DNA of 64,000 bases from CAZHYV01 sp964537055 (lineage in GTDB: Bacteria; Myxococcota_A; Polyangia; Palsa-1104; JAEUJZ01): the NCBI GenBank assembly GCA_964537055.1, contig CAZHYV010000003.1:124001-188000 (forward strand), written 5' to 3'. Numbering within the stretch: the first letter of the stretch is position 1; each line of letters starts with the position of its first letter. The position numbers were made by a program, and so were the translations under genes. Of the stretch, positions 25,406-34,872 are shown piece by piece. The notes beneath the pieces were generated by a model that was not told the origin of the DNA, ran no database searches, and saw nothing but the letters and a program-made list of their open reading frames with translations.

Positions 25406-26038
25406 ATGAAGCTAAAAATGTTTATCCTGTTAGGAATTTTCTCTCTGATTCCCTTTATTCAACATGGTTTCGCGCTGGAACCGACTGCTAAGGATTGTAA
25501 GTCAGGAACAGCAACCAAAACATTTATGGTGGATAACGCTCATACGTACTTTTCGTTCGAGGCATCTACCATTCTCTTCGATGTGCCTGGTCGGTTTGAG
25601 AAATACCAGGTTCAAATTGAGGGAAATCCTGACACAGGAGCTGACGCTAAAGTTCGGGTAGAAATTGATGCAGCCTCGATTCGTACAGACAATGAAAAGC
25701 GAGATAGCCATCTACGTAGCCCTGATTTTTTTGGGGTAGAAAAATACCCAAACATTACTTTTGTTTCAAATAAGGTCAAAAAGGTAGGCAATAAGGTTCA
25801 AGTGGCAGGAACATTAGAAATGCATGGGGTCAAAAAAGAGACGACCCTACTTTTTGATGTGACAGTGGCTCAAAATGGAGCGGGGGTGACAGAACATGTC
25901 TACCGTACGGAAATGACACTTAATCGTAAAGAGTTTAAACTAGGTACAGATAGCATCGCTGCTAAGATTAGCCTGAAGGATCAGGTAAAGATCCGGTTGC
26001 TTGTCGCAGGATTGTTCGCTGATGTCCCTTGTAAGTGA
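25406..26038 (+). CDS. YceI-family periplasmic lipid-binding protein
   Basis: The 210 residues start with a signal peptide (about 1-23, FALEP after cleavage). The YceI fold is seen in VDNAHTYFSFEASTIL, RTDNEKRDSHLRSPDFFGVEKYPNITF and MTLNRKEFKLGTD. These periplasmic beta-barrel proteins bind polyisoprenoid lipids. AGGAGG lies five bases before the ATG. Two cysteines (CKSG near the N-terminus and CK at the end) could pair. Alone in its transcript; followed by a DUF3052 gene 108 bases on. Confidence 0.93.
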   Translation: MKLKMFILLGIFSLIPFIQHGFALEPTAKDCKSGTATKTFMVDNAHTYFSFEASTILFDVPGRFEKYQVQIEGNPDTGADAKVRVEIDAASIRTDNEKRDSHLRSPDFFGVEKYPNITFVSNKVKKVGNKVQVAGTLEMHGVKKETTLLFDVTVAQNGAGVTEHVYRTEMTLNRKEFKLGTDSIAAKISLKDQVKIRLLVAGLFADVPCK

Positions 26039-26146
26039 TGGTCTTGTTTCTGTTTGATTGTTCTCTCTAGTTTCTCCTTGGACCTTTACCTTTTATTCTC
26101 ATCTGAAATAGACTGTTGCTGAAAAACAAAGTAGTAGGGGCTATTT

Positions 26147-26653
26147 ATGAGAAAACATTCTTCTTGGATTCGTAAGATCCAAACCTCACTCCAGACTGGA
26201 TACTCAGGAGCGCCTCTGCTTAAAAAATTGGGAATAAAAGAAAACTTTCAAGTCGCCATTTTAAACCTACCTAATGATTCAAAGTTATGTGCGATTTTTG
26301 CTGATTCTGCGATGCCACATGGGGTTACACTGCAAACCACGCTCCTTGGAAAGCATCTTTTTGATATTGTTCTCTTTTTCGCAAAGCATCAAATCGACCT
26401 TCAAACAAAGATAGACTCTATCAGAAGTTGTATGGTACAGACGGCAGGCCTCTGGGTCGCATGGCCCAAGAAAGCCTCTGGGATACCTACAGATATTACA
26501 GAACAGGCCCTACGTGACATGCTTCTGCCTACTGGTCTTGTCGACAACAAAGTTTGTGCTATCGATGCGACTTGGTCAGGTTTACGTTTCGTAATTCGAC
26601 GGAAACATCGAGAAGTCCTTTCTTCAAAGAAAGATCGCTCTAAGAACATTTAG
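26147..26653 (+). CDS. DUF3052 domain protein
   Basis: The 168 residues fit DUF3052: GYSGAPLLKKLGIKENFQVAI at the start, DIVLFFAKHQIDL in the middle, and the diagnostic GLWVAWPKKASGIPTDIT and GLVDNKVCAIDATWSGLRFV. The family is common in bacteria, cytosolic and of unknown biochemical function. It has no signal peptide. The ATG at 26147 is preceded by AGTAGGGG. The gene is in the same direction as yceI and ggt but the gaps make co-transcription uncertain. Confidence 0.88.
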   Translation: MRKHSSWIRKIQTSLQTGYSGAPLLKKLGIKENFQVAILNLPNDSKLCAIFADSAMPHGVTLQTTLLGKHLFDIVLFFAKHQIDLQTKIDSIRSCMVQTAGLWVAWPKKASGIPTDITEQALRDMLLPTGLVDNKVCAIDATWSGLRFVIRRKHREVLSSKKDRSKNI

Positions 26654-26786
26654 GTTTCACGTAGGGCTGGGACTTAGAGAAGAATCTAGGAAGCTGCTAT
26701 GAATTCTGGCTTGCATAAATTGCATAGATCCTGCTTGTATTTCAAACCCTCTGTTCCAAAATAGATAATTTTGCTAAAAGAAATTT

Positions 26787-28670
26787 ATGCAGATTCGCTC
26801 AAGGTTCCTTTCTCCTCTGTTTGCTCTGTTTGCTCTGTTCGCTCTGTTCTTAAGCTATATTATCTTAGGTTGTGCGTCCTCTACAGATCTAGATACCCCT
26901 CACGGGTTATCCAAGACCCACAGTGAGAAGCCCCAATCAGATTCCTCTAAAGTAATTTTAGCCTTACCGAAAAATGAAACAACACCCTCAAGCGACATTT
27001 CCAAGAAGAGTAATTTATTGCCCCCTAGCTGGCCCCATCAAATACCGGTTGAGGTTCCTGCGAAGCATGGCATGGTCGTTACGGATGCTGCGCTAGCAAG
27101 CAAGGTAGGCAACGATATTTTAGCAAAGGGAGGGAATGCTGTGGATGCATCAATAGCCACTGCTTTTGCGTTAGCTGTAGTGTACCCTGGTGCTGGAAAT
27201 ATTGGAGGGGGTGGATTCTTGGTGGCTCGCATAAATGGTAAACCATACGCCCTCGATTTTCGTGAGATGGCACCCCTTAAATCCCACCGAAATATGTTTG
27301 TTCCACAAAGGCCAGGGGAATCTCTGCCCGATTCTGTTTCCAGCCACCGCGCGGTTGGAGTACCAGGCAGTGTGGCAGGACTTTATGCGGCTTACCAAAA
27401 ACTTGGCTCTAAAAAATTATCCTGGGCAGCGCTACTGGCCCCAGCAATTCGTTTGGCTGAATACGGGTTTATCGTAGATGAAACCTTCGCCAAAATTGTT
27501 GATAAAGGAAGAGAACGGCTAGAAAAAAACCAAGCCTCGAAAGATCTTTTTCTCAAGGATGGAAACCCTCCCAAAATAGGTTCAACGTGGAAAAATTTAG
27601 AGCTAGCAAATACGCTAAAGCGCATCGCCCAGTACAAAGTGGCTGGGTTCTACAGGGGGGCGACAGCAGATCTGCTAGTAAAAGAAATGCAGAAGCACGA
27701 GGGAATCATTTCACAAAAAGATTTAAGGAGCTACCAAGCAAAATGGCGTGAGCCTCTATTGTTTGATTACCGAGGTTACCACCTAATATCGATGCCTCCA
27801 CCTTCCTCTGGAGGAGTAACCCTCGCCATGATTTGTCATATTCTGGAATCATACCCACTTGAATCTTTAGGTTGGCATTCCCCGAAGCATCTTCATTTCC
27901 TGGCAGAAACCATGAGGCGTGCATTTATTGCAAGAAATAGCTCACTTGGAGATCCGGATGCGGTAAAAAATCCTTTGGATGTCCTTCTCTCTAACGAATG
28001 GGCAGAAAAGCAGCGCGCATCGATCGCCTTAGAGCACGCGACCCCTACGTTAGAACTTACACAGCCTCTGCCTCATGCAAATGATGGGCCGCATACGACC
28101 CACTTCTCAGTGGTGGATAATCAAGGAAATGCAGTCGCACTTACCACAACGATCAACTATTGGTTTGGTTCAGGAATCACAGTCGAAGGCGCCGGGTTTA
28201 TACTAAATAACCAAATGGATGATTTTGCTACAAACCCAGGCAAACCCAACGGATTTGGCCTCGTCCAAGGCGAGGCCAACGCCATTGCTCCGGGAAAACG
28301 TATGCTTTCCTCAATGACACCAACCATGGTTCTAGATCCAGAAGGAAGACTCTTGCTTCTTACTGGAGCTGCAGGAGGGCCTACTATCATTACAGCTGTA
28401 TTTCAAATTATTTCGAATTTGGTCGATTTCCATTTTATTCCTGGGCAAGCTGTAGATGCACCAAGGATTCATATGCAAGATTTTCCCGATAAAGTTGTAT
28501 ATGAAAAACAAGGACTTACTCAAGAACAACTCCGTTCTCTAGAGAGCATGGGGTATAAGGTTGAAGAGCGCGAACGCATAGCGGATGCACCTACAATTGG
28601 GGTTACTCCGCAAGGCATCGTAGGTGCTCCTGAAGTACGCACTCAAAGTAGCTATGCGGCGGGATGGTAA
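26787..28670 (+). CDS. ggt: Gamma-glutamyltransferase, predicted lipoprotein
   Basis: GGT transfers or hydrolyses the gamma-glutamyl group of glutathione. The precursor of 627 residues cleaves itself before the catalytic Thr, here Thr437 (PHTTHFSVVD), giving a large and a small subunit. Other motifs are GGNAVDASIATAFAL, GAGNIGGGGF, MPPPSSGGVTLAMI and SSMTPTMVLDPEG. The N-terminus ends IILGCASS, a good lipobox, so it is probably anchored to the outer membrane rather than free in the periplasm. The signal peptide contains four tandem 9-base units (26815-26850). The ATG has no clear Shine-Dalgarno sequence. Confidence 0.95.
   Translation: MQIRSRFLSPLFALFALFALFLSYIILGCASSTDLDTPHGLSKTHSEKPQSDSSKVILALPKNETTPSSDISKKSNLLPPSWPHQIPVEVPAKHGMVVTDAALASKVGNDILAKGGNAVDASIATAFALAVVYPGAGNIGGGGFLVARINGKPYALDFREMAPLKSHRNMFVPQRPGESLPDSVSSHRAVGVPGSVAGLYAAYQKLGSKKLSWAALLAPAIRLAEYGFIVDETFAKIVDKGRERLEKNQASKDLFLKDGNPPKIGSTWKNLELANTLKRIAQYKVAGFYRGATADLLVKEMQKHEGIISQKDLRSYQAKWREPLLFDYRGYHLISMPPPSSGGVTLAMICHILESYPLESLGWHSPKHLHFLAETMRRAFIARNSSLGDPDAVKNPLDVLLSNEWAEKQRASIALEHATPTLELTQPLPHANDGPHTTHFSVVDNQGNAVALTTTINYWFGSGITVEGAGFILNNQMDDFATNPGKPNGFGLVQGEANAIAPGKRMLSSMTPTMVLDPEGRLLLLTGAAGGPTIITAVFQIISNLVDFHFIPGQAVDAPRIHMQDFPDKVVYEKQGLTQEQLRSLESMGYKVEERERIADAPTIGVTPQGIVGAPEVRTQSSYAAGW
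26815..26850 (+). repeat. Four tandem 9-base units in the ggt signal peptide
   Basis: Units CTCTGTTTG, CTCTGTTTG, CTCTGTTCG and CTCTGTTCT encode Leu-Phe-Ala three times and then Leu-Phe-Leu. Copy changes would keep frame and only vary the length of the hydrophobic core. Confidence 0.9.
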
Positions 28671-28704
28671 AAGAGTGACATAGTTATAGAAAGATGAGGA
28701 ACAG

Positions 28705-29109
28705 ATGAGGCGAGTTACAGGCATTGGAGGGGTATTTTTTAAGGCAAAAGATCCAGAATCTTTGTACGATTGGTATGAGAAACATTTAGGGATCAAACGT
28801 GACCCGATTGAAGGGGTTACGTTTCCGTGGCGTGAAGCGCAAAACCCCTCTAAAGAAGGGATGACGGTCTGGTCGATCTTCTCGAAAGACACGACTTACT
28901 TTGACCCCAGCACATCAGACTTTATGATTAACTACCGAGTGGAAGATCTAGACAAGCTTCTTGCGGCTCTTCAAAAAGAAGGTGTTTCTATTCTGGGAAA
29001 GGAAGATTCTGAGTATGGTTGTTTCGCCTGGATTTTAGATCCTGAAGGCCGCCGCATTGAGCTCTGGCAGCCGCCGGTTCCTTCAGCTCTAGGACCCGAT
29101 AAAAAATAA
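28705..29109 (+). CDS. VOC (glyoxalase/bleomycin resistance) superfamily protein
   Basis: A 134-residue single-domain protein with the VOC pattern: FFKAKDPESLYDWYEKHLGI at the N-terminus, NYRVEDLDKLLAALQKEGV in the middle, and CFAWILDPEGRRIELWQPP, where the late Glu is a metal ligand in relatives. Such enzymes bind a divalent metal and include glyoxalase I-like, dioxygenase and antibiotic-binding proteins; substrate cannot be read from the sequence. GATGAGGA precedes the ATG. It is 34 bases after ggt and may share its transcript, which could hint at a role in thiol or glutathione chemistry (inference). Confidence 0.88.
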   Translation: MRRVTGIGGVFFKAKDPESLYDWYEKHLGIKRDPIEGVTFPWREAQNPSKEGMTVWSIFSKDTTYFDPSTSDFMINYRVEDLDKLLAALQKEGVSILGKEDSEYGCFAWILDPEGRRIELWQPPVPSALGPDKK

Positions 29110-29174
29110 TCTTTCGTCGGTTTCAAAACGCTGGCTTGCTCATCCTATCGATCCACTGAGTAATTCACATCCAG

Positions 29175-29936
29175 TTATGCTGGATTCTCTGAATCAATAA
29201 AAATGCATTCAACTGGAAATTGTTTTTGCACCTCCCTGAAAAGCTGTTTTATTCCAAAACGTTCTGTAGCGTGATGACCTCCCGCAAACATATGAACCCC
29301 AGCCTCTTTCGAGTCGTGGAAATCATGCTCGCTCATTTCCCCGGTAAGGTAGGCGTCAAGCCCATCCTTCGCGGCGTCTTTCCAACCTCCGTTGGCTCCG
29401 CCCGTAATAATGCCAAGACTACGGATAGGCTGCTTCAAAGATGGAGTACTTATGATGACATCATGGTTTAAAATAACCTCTAGGTTCTGCTTTAAATCTT
29501 CGGGCAGAGTAGGGGTGGGCAAGCATCCTTTCACACCTGTTGGCTTTCCCTCATAAAGACCAAAGGAATCCAGATGAATCATCCCCAGCTCTTTTGCAAT
29601 TCCAGCTGCATTTCCTAAGGATGGGTGTCCATCTAAAGGGAGATGATACCCAAACAGGTTCATGCCATGTTCAACTACCAGGCGTACGCGTTTTCCAAAT
29701 GGACCCACAAGGGCCCTTACCCCATGAAAGTCCCAAAAAAGCCCGTGATGGACAACCAAAGCATCCGCCTTTTTCGCAATTGCAGTTTGAATGCTCTCGA
29801 TTGTGGCCGATACTGCAAAAGCAACCACACGGATCTCATCCGTTCCTTCGATCTGCAGACCGTTTGGACCATAATCTTTGTATAGATGAGGTGATAGAAG
29901 CTCTGCAAAGAACAGTTCTAACTCTTTCCGATTCAT
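29175..29936 (-). CDS. Nif3-like dinuclear metal-centre hexameric protein
   Basis: About 253 residues with GPNGLQIEG, ADALVVHHGLFWDF (two metal-binding His), LFGYHLPLDGHPSLGNA and a late GGHHATERFGIK. This is the Nif3/YbgI/GTP cyclohydrolase I type 2 family, a toroidal hexamer binding two metal ions per subunit; its physiological role is unsettled. I start at the ATG at 29936 (MNRKELELFF), which fits the family; an in-frame TTG 13 codons upstream is possible. It converges with the VOC gene and precedes the iron transporter gene on the same strand. Confidence 0.93.
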   Translation of the reverse strand: MNRKELELFFAELLSPHLYKDYGPNGLQIEGTDEIRVVAFAVSATIESIQTAIAKKADALVVHHGLFWDFHGVRALVGPFGKRVRLVVEHGMNLFGYHLPLDGHPSLGNAAGIAKELGMIHLDSFGLYEGKPTGVKGCLPTPTLPEDLKQNLEVILNHDVIISTPSLKQPIRSLGIITGGANGGWKDAAKDGLDAYLTGEMSEHDFHDSKEAGVHMFAGGHHATERFGIKQLFREVQKQFPVECIFIDSENPA

Positions 29937-30054
29937 AGGAACCCACGGTCCTCTCTTCTTACTTTTTCTTTTCAATGATTAATAAACCCAAGTTGCTAGT
30001 ACTTATTTATGGAACGAGGGATTCTCGCCTTTGGCCATCCCTTGCTCAAGTACG

Positions 30055-30810
30055 TTAGGTCGCGAGATCAAAGAGGAAGCCAATGCCAGCAGTGATTGCC
30101 ATGGCCAAAGCGCCCCAGAAGCCAACCCGAGCTGCACCTTTCCAGACATTCGCACCCCCTATACGAGCCGCAACAATACCTAGCAATATCAGGAACACAA
30201 ACGATGCCACGGAAACAATAACAATCAAATATTTTGCTGGAGACAAAAACACTATCAGTAATGGCAGCGCTGCTCCGATGGAAAATGCTGCTGCCGAAGC
30301 CAACGCTGCTTGAATCGGACGGGTTCTTCGCTCCAAACTGATGCCGAGCTCATCTTTAGCATGACTTGAAAGAGCATCATAAGCCATCAGTTGATCGGCC
30401 ACTTGCTTCGCAAGATTGGGCTCAAGTCCTCTCCCTACATAGATTTGCGCAAGCTCGTCGCGTTCAAACTCCACATTTGTGGATAACTCCATCCGTTCAC
30501 GGTCCAAGTCAGCCTTCTCAGTGTCAGATTGTGAACTCACCGAAACATACTCTCCAGCTGCCATGGACATCGCCCCTGCCACAAGTCCTGCAATCCCGCT
30601 CAGTAGAATCGTTTTATGATCAGCATTGGCGGCTGCAATGCCCACAATCAGACTTGCAGTGGAAACGATGCCATCATTGGCCCCTAAGACGGCAGCTCTC
30701 AGCCAATTGATATGCTTGGATCGATGTGACTCTGGCGACATAGGTACTTTTCGCATCTCCGCTTTCACCTCTCCTCTGTTTGAGGACCATGACTGATTCA
30801 AAAGGGTCAT
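30055..30810 (-). CDS. VIT1/CCC1-family iron or manganese transporter
   Basis: From the ATG at 30810 the protein has 251 residues. The core GANDGIVSTASLIVGIAAAN (helix 1) and GLVAGAMSMAAGEYVSV (helix 2) are diagnostic, followed by the cytosolic Glu/Asp-rich metal-binding region (EKADLDRERMEL, EFERDELAQIYV) and three more helices. Such proteins move Fe2+ or Mn2+ out of the cytoplasm or into vesicles. The start is uncertain: TTG at 30849 and further ATGs exist. It is 34 bases downstream of an ABC exporter gene on the same strand, probably by chance or as an operon. Confidence 0.92.
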   Translation of the reverse strand: MTLLNQSWSSNRGEVKAEMRKVPMSPESHRSKHINWLRAAVLGANDGIVSTASLIVGIAAANADHKTILLSGIAGLVAGAMSMAAGEYVSVSSQSDTEKADLDRERMELSTNVEFERDELAQIYVGRGLEPNLAKQVADQLMAYDALSSHAKDELGISLERRTRPIQAALASAAAFSIGAALPLLIVFLSPAKYLIVIVSVASFVFLILLGIVAARIGGANVWKGAARVGFWGALAMAITAGIGFLFDLAT

Positions 30811-30883
30811 CCTATCTCTATCATAAAAACTAGCAACCTGAGTTAACAACTCTATTCTTATATTCCTACCTTTGGGAAACGAT

Positions 30884-32785
30884 CTAGTCTTTTGACGAAG
30901 GGCCCTGTTTCCTATTTTCGAATAGCGTTTTTAATCTAGTTTTTGTTCCTACATCCACTTCTGTTTGTGGATCTTGCCGGGGAAGAAATTTTTGTACTTC
31001 GACTTGCACCTCTTTGGGTGGAAGCGAGAATAAAGTTTTATAGTTTCCCTGCGGTAGAATCTGTCCTTGATAGAGGAAGAATACCTGATCGCATGCCTCA
31101 AGAAGATCCAAATCATGTGTCGCCACAATGATTGTTTGTTCACCTTTTAAATTTTTCAGCGTCTCGAGTACAGTGTACCTCTGCAGCGGGTCCAAGGCGC
31201 TTGTAGGTTCATCTAATACTAAGATGGGAGCTTGCGTTAGCAAAGCTCGAGCCAAGGCCACCCGCTGCCTCTGTCCTCCTGAAAGATTTTGCGCTCCTTC
31301 TAACACCAAGGTTTGATATTTATCAGGCAGCGCTTCGATAAATTCCGAAGCCCCCGCTCTTCGTGCTGCCTCTCTCACCTCTTCAAGGGTAGCGTTTTCT
31401 CTACCATAAGTAATATTTTCAAAGAGTGTTGCAGGAAAGAGCCCAGCATCTTGCGGAACCAAGGCCATGTGCTTGCGTAGGTCGGTCAGGCTGATAGAGC
31501 GAAAATCAACCCCATCCAAGGTTAAACGCCCCTGGATTGGGTCAACAAACCGCAGAAGCAATTGCAAGAGCGTACTCTTGCCAGCACCGCTTGGGCCGAT
31601 GAACGCAACGATCTGACCTGGAGGGATACGAAGACTGACACCATTTAACAAAGGACGCTTCATATCATAGTAAAATCTTACATTTTGTAAAGAAAGGGTT
31701 CTGGGCTTCGTGGGGAATGGTACAGAAAGCGGAGAAGATGCTGGGATGATCGGTTCCTCTAATACAGTAAAGACACGCTCACAGGCGACATTGTTAGTTT
31801 TTACTTTCGTAGGAAAGCCCAAAATCCAAGTCACTGCGTCAAAAAATTGCGGAAGATAGAATAAGAAAATAGTAAGCTGTCCTAAGGAGAGTGTTGGACC
31901 CACGGCATTGGGAAGCGTAGCTCGGTAGACTTGATAAGCGCCGTATCCAAAGATGAGTGCAGTTCCTAAGGTAAGGGCAAGTTCAATCGCGAAAGGGTAT
32001 AAATTTTCCTGCCAATCCAGCTTCATATGGGCTTCCATACTCCGATGGTTGACTTCGCGAAAAACCAAAGATTCTTTCTTTTGTCTGCGAAAGACTTGGA
32101 TTAAAGGAATTGCTGACAAAATTCGTTGTATCGTTGTAAAGAGAATGGAATCGGTTCTCTTGCTATCGGAGGCTCTCTTTCGGATTCGTTTTCCAAAATA
32201 CGAATAAATAAAAGCCATTGCGGGGATTACGCTGATTGCAATCAGCGTTAACCTTGGATCGATCAATAGAATAGCAATCAGTGTCCTCATCCAGCTTACG
32301 ATGGCAATTGTACTTCCGATAAATACATCAACCACTCCAAAAAAGCCCCATGTATCGGTACTAAGACGATAGAACGAATCCCCCTGGGTATGCGACTGAT
32401 GATAATTAGGACCCAACAATTGTAACTTTTGCTCAAGCTCGTGCCTTACCCTGGAGGTGCCATTGTACTTAATACGATTGTTAATCATGGTGCGGGCAAG
32501 GGAGAGGCCGGCTTGAAGGGCCCGGATACCCAGGAGCAAACAAGCCAATCCGAAGATTTTTCCAGGAAGGCTGGCTGGCAGAATACGTACAAACAAGTGA
32601 TAGATCCATCCCTCTTTTGGTGCTTGTCCACTAATAAGATCGACAAAGATTCCAATCGGATAAGGGCCTAGAAGATTTAGTTCTACTGTACATAGAATGA
32701 GTACCATTAAGATAAGGATCAGATAAAGTTCAGGACGGAAATAAGAAAAAATCCGTTTGTAGAACTTCATCCCATAAAATTTCAT
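30884..32785 (-). CDS. ABC exporter, fused permease and ATPase
   Basis: About 633 residues: six membrane helices in the first 330 residues, then an ATPase domain. Walker A (GPSGAGKST), the Q-loop, signature LSGGQRQRVALARAL and Walker B ILVLDEPTSALDP are all complete. Half-size exporters of this type work as dimers and move lipids, peptides or drugs. The start is the ATG at 32785 with GGGAGG five bases before it; an upstream TTG is less likely. A C-terminal tail of about 60 charged residues follows the ATPase. Substrate unknown. Confidence 0.93.
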   Translation of the reverse strand: MKFYGMKFYKRIFSYFRPELYLILILMVLILCTVELNLLGPYPIGIFVDLISGQAPKEGWIYHLFVRILPASLPGKIFGLACLLLGIRALQAGLSLARTMINNRIKYNGTSRVRHELEQKLQLLGPNYHQSHTQGDSFYRLSTDTWGFFGVVDVFIGSTIAIVSWMRTLIAILLIDPRLTLIAISVIPAMAFIYSYFGKRIRKRASDSKRTDSILFTTIQRILSAIPLIQVFRRQKKESLVFREVNHRSMEAHMKLDWQENLYPFAIELALTLGTALIFGYGAYQVYRATLPNAVGPTLSLGQLTIFLFYLPQFFDAVTWILGFPTKVKTNNVACERVFTVLEEPIIPASSPLSVPFPTKPRTLSLQNVRFYYDMKRPLLNGVSLRIPPGQIVAFIGPSGAGKSTLLQLLLRFVDPIQGRLTLDGVDFRSISLTDLRKHMALVPQDAGLFPATLFENITYGRENATLEEVREAARRAGASEFIEALPDKYQTLVLEGAQNLSGGQRQRVALARALLTQAPILVLDEPTSALDPLQRYTVLETLKNLKGEQTIIVATHDLDLLEACDQVFFLYQGQILPQGNYKTLFSLPPKEVQVEVQKFLPRQDPQTEVDVGTKTRLKTLFENRKQGPSSKD

Positions 32786-32981
32786 GACCGCCTCCCTTTC
32801 CAACGACCGAAAGAATCACTCTCTTCAAACTGGGTCTTAAGAAGAAAGGACGCAAGGAAATCTGCGCCTGGAGCGTACATGTATGACCAAGAAGTCGCTT
32901 CATGAGCATAAATAGGGAACGAGAAGATTGAATCTTATTTTAATTTATTGCGCTCCTCAGGGTCTTTGATAGATTGAATTC

Positions 32982-33467
32982 ATGCAAAGAAACCTCTATT
33001 CCCTTAAAATCTTTTTCTGTAGAGCTATCTCTGTTAGCGCTTTGACGCTGGGGGGCGTCATTCTTTCTCCATTTTATGCCGGGGCTGCAGCTGAAGAAAA
33101 AGGGCCTTCGCCGATTTCCGAAGATCAAAACCATCAGAAAAGACCCCTTAGTACCAATGTGTTGGTTCGCTTTTTTGAAGACTGTGAACCTCAAGCCGAG
33201 GATAAAGAACAAGCGAGAGAAATTCTCCGGGCCCTCGAAGATATGATGACAAAATCTGTCAAGCAATTAAAGAAAGTCCGCTATAAGGACTATCAAGGTA
33301 GGACAAAGAGATGGACATTGGTTCAATTAATTCAGAGGTATCATTCCTCGCCTGTACTCTTTTCAGAAGAAGAATTTTATCGAGATGTGAAGAAACCAGA
33401 GGCGCAGGCAGTGATTAAAAAGCATGCGATCGAGCTCCATATTACTCTAGGAGAAGCGGCTCATTAA
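32982..33467 (+). CDS. Predicted secreted protein, unknown function
   Basis: A 161-residue protein with a signal-like N-terminus ending YAGAAAEEK. The mature region is strongly charged and mostly helical, with many Lys, Glu and Gln, and contains one cysteine (EDCEPQ). No family is recognised and no conserved motif stands out. It precedes tRNA-Ala by 115 bases. Coding status rests on length, an acceptable signal and composition. No Shine-Dalgarno sequence precedes the ATG. Confidence 0.62.
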   Translation: MQRNLYSLKIFFCRAISVSALTLGGVILSPFYAGAAAEEKGPSPISEDQNHQKRPLSTNVLVRFFEDCEPQAEDKEQAREILRALEDMMTKSVKQLKKVRYKDYQGRTKRWTLVQLIQRYHSSPVLFSEEEFYRDVKKPEAQAVIKKHAIELHITLGEAAH

Positions 33468-33582
33468 GGCCTTTCAGGAGGCTTTATCCATAAGAATAGA
33501 TCTTCACCGGAGCTTTAAACATTTTCATCAACTTCTTCTTGCAGAAGAGGAAGGTTCTCTGGTAAAAGAGAGGTCTCTCTTT

Positions 33583-33655
33583 GGGGATGTAGCTCAGTTG
33601 GTAGAGCGCTAGCTTTGCAAGCTAGATGTCAGGGGTTCGACTCCCCTCATCTCCA
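33583..33655 (+). tRNA. tRNA-Ala(TGC)
   Basis: 73 bases; acceptor GGGGATG/CATCTCC, anticodon loop TTTGCAA, T-arm AGGGG/CCCCT, discriminator A, no encoded CCA. It stands alone, not in an rRNA operon spacer where tRNA-Ala(TGC) is often found. Confidence 0.97.
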
Positions 33656-33705
33656 TCTTGCTTTTTCGTGAGGCGTATTACCACCTTGCTGATGGGCCCT
33701 TATGC

Positions 33706-34731
33706 TCACTCACTTGAAGAGGTAGGTCGATACAGACCTCGGCTTCGCAAAAACTTCTCCAACCAGGCAGTTCGATTCGCAGCCTCATGGGACTCACGGA
33801 TTGCTTGCATCAGTGCTGTATTCGTGCTTCCCGGGGCCAAGGGTTGGTTTAGTTGATTCGCAAATAAAAAGAGCGACTGGGTGGCTTGGCTGTACCTACG
33901 CCACAAAACGATCCCTACCACAATGGCAGCAATCAACAAGGCGCCTAGACCGGCAACTGCGATAATGAGCACCGGTCGAATGGGGTCACGCGTAACGCTT
34001 TTGGCAAGACCCTCGCCAAGTCCTTCTCCTAGGCCTGCACCGGCCTCTCGTAGGATAAGGCGAAGAGCAGAGGGATTGGGATCGGTTGACTTCATTACCT
34101 CCTTGAGGCCCTGTCCCATTCCTAAGACCAAACGATACCCCAAGCTCTCGACACCGGGAAGAACGTTTTGCTGAAAAAGGGCAGATGCCTTAGGTCCCAA
34201 TTGATCTGCATGTGCAGAGACTCCGTCGAGAAACCCTTCTACTGCCGCTTTGATTAAGACGCTGGTTGCTATCGATAAGTCTTTCTCTGCGCTCTTTCGT
34301 AATGCCGTCCCAGAAGCAAGGATCGTGCGCACAAGGGTCCTTCTAAGCGAGCGCTCTACATCAGGTCCCAGAAGAGCCCCTTGCTCCCTGAAAGCGCGTC
34401 CTCCGGCGCGTACCATCTCTTGGGCTAACCCTTCCGCCCGATTCTGCAGAGCGTCCAGCCCACCGCTTACCCCTCCTTGAATCAAATTGTACGCCAAAGA
34501 AGCTCCTGCTTTTTTAAGCTCGGGGTCGTCTAGGATTTGTCGGATGAGCTCCTGCCGAGTCTTCTGATCGGCTGCGGCCTGGACCGCTCCTTTAACAGCG
34601 CCTTCCCCAGCTTCCCTAGCAAGCTGCTTTGTTGCACACCCCAAAAGCCCTACCAAAAGCAGGGAGAAACCTCCAAGAATGTACTGTGCCTTCCTCTTTC
34701 CAACCAAGCTATGTCTTACAACCATAAGCAT
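33706..34731 (-). CDS. Predicted lipoprotein with a C-terminal membrane helix
   Basis: The 341 residues begin with a signal ending LLVGLLGCATK, a near-perfect lipobox. The mature part is Ala/Gly-rich with long helices (GAVKGAVQAAADQKTRQEL, GLGEGLGEGLAKS) that resemble a pore or adhesive filament. A hydrophobic helix near 254-275 (VLIIAVAGLGALLIAAIVVG) is unusual for a lipoprotein and would span the inner membrane. There is no cysteine after the lipid site. No family recognised. Two ATGs are possible; GGGA is better spaced for the second (34725). Confidence 0.75.
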   Translation of the reverse strand: MLMVVRHSLVGKRKAQYILGGFSLLLVGLLGCATKQLAREAGEGAVKGAVQAAADQKTRQELIRQILDDPELKKAGASLAYNLIQGGVSGGLDALQNRAEGLAQEMVRAGGRAFREQGALLGPDVERSLRRTLVRTILASGTALRKSAEKDLSIATSVLIKAAVEGFLDGVSAHADQLGPKASALFQQNVLPGVESLGYRLVLGMGQGLKEVMKSTDPNPSALRLILREAGAGLGEGLGEGLAKSVTRDPIRPVLIIAVAGLGALLIAAIVVGIVLWRRYSQATQSLFLFANQLNQPLAPGSTNTALMQAIRESHEAANRTAWLEKFLRSRGLYRPTSSSE

Positions 34732-34872
34732 TCCCTTTCCCCTTCAAAATGTTAGAAGGTCTTTCCATGGTCTATCTTTGTGATGTGTAAACACCGCTGC
34801 TCACCAATGCACGGATATTTGTTGGGTTCATTTTTGTTGCTATCTATATAGATATCCAAGTAAGTAAATAGC

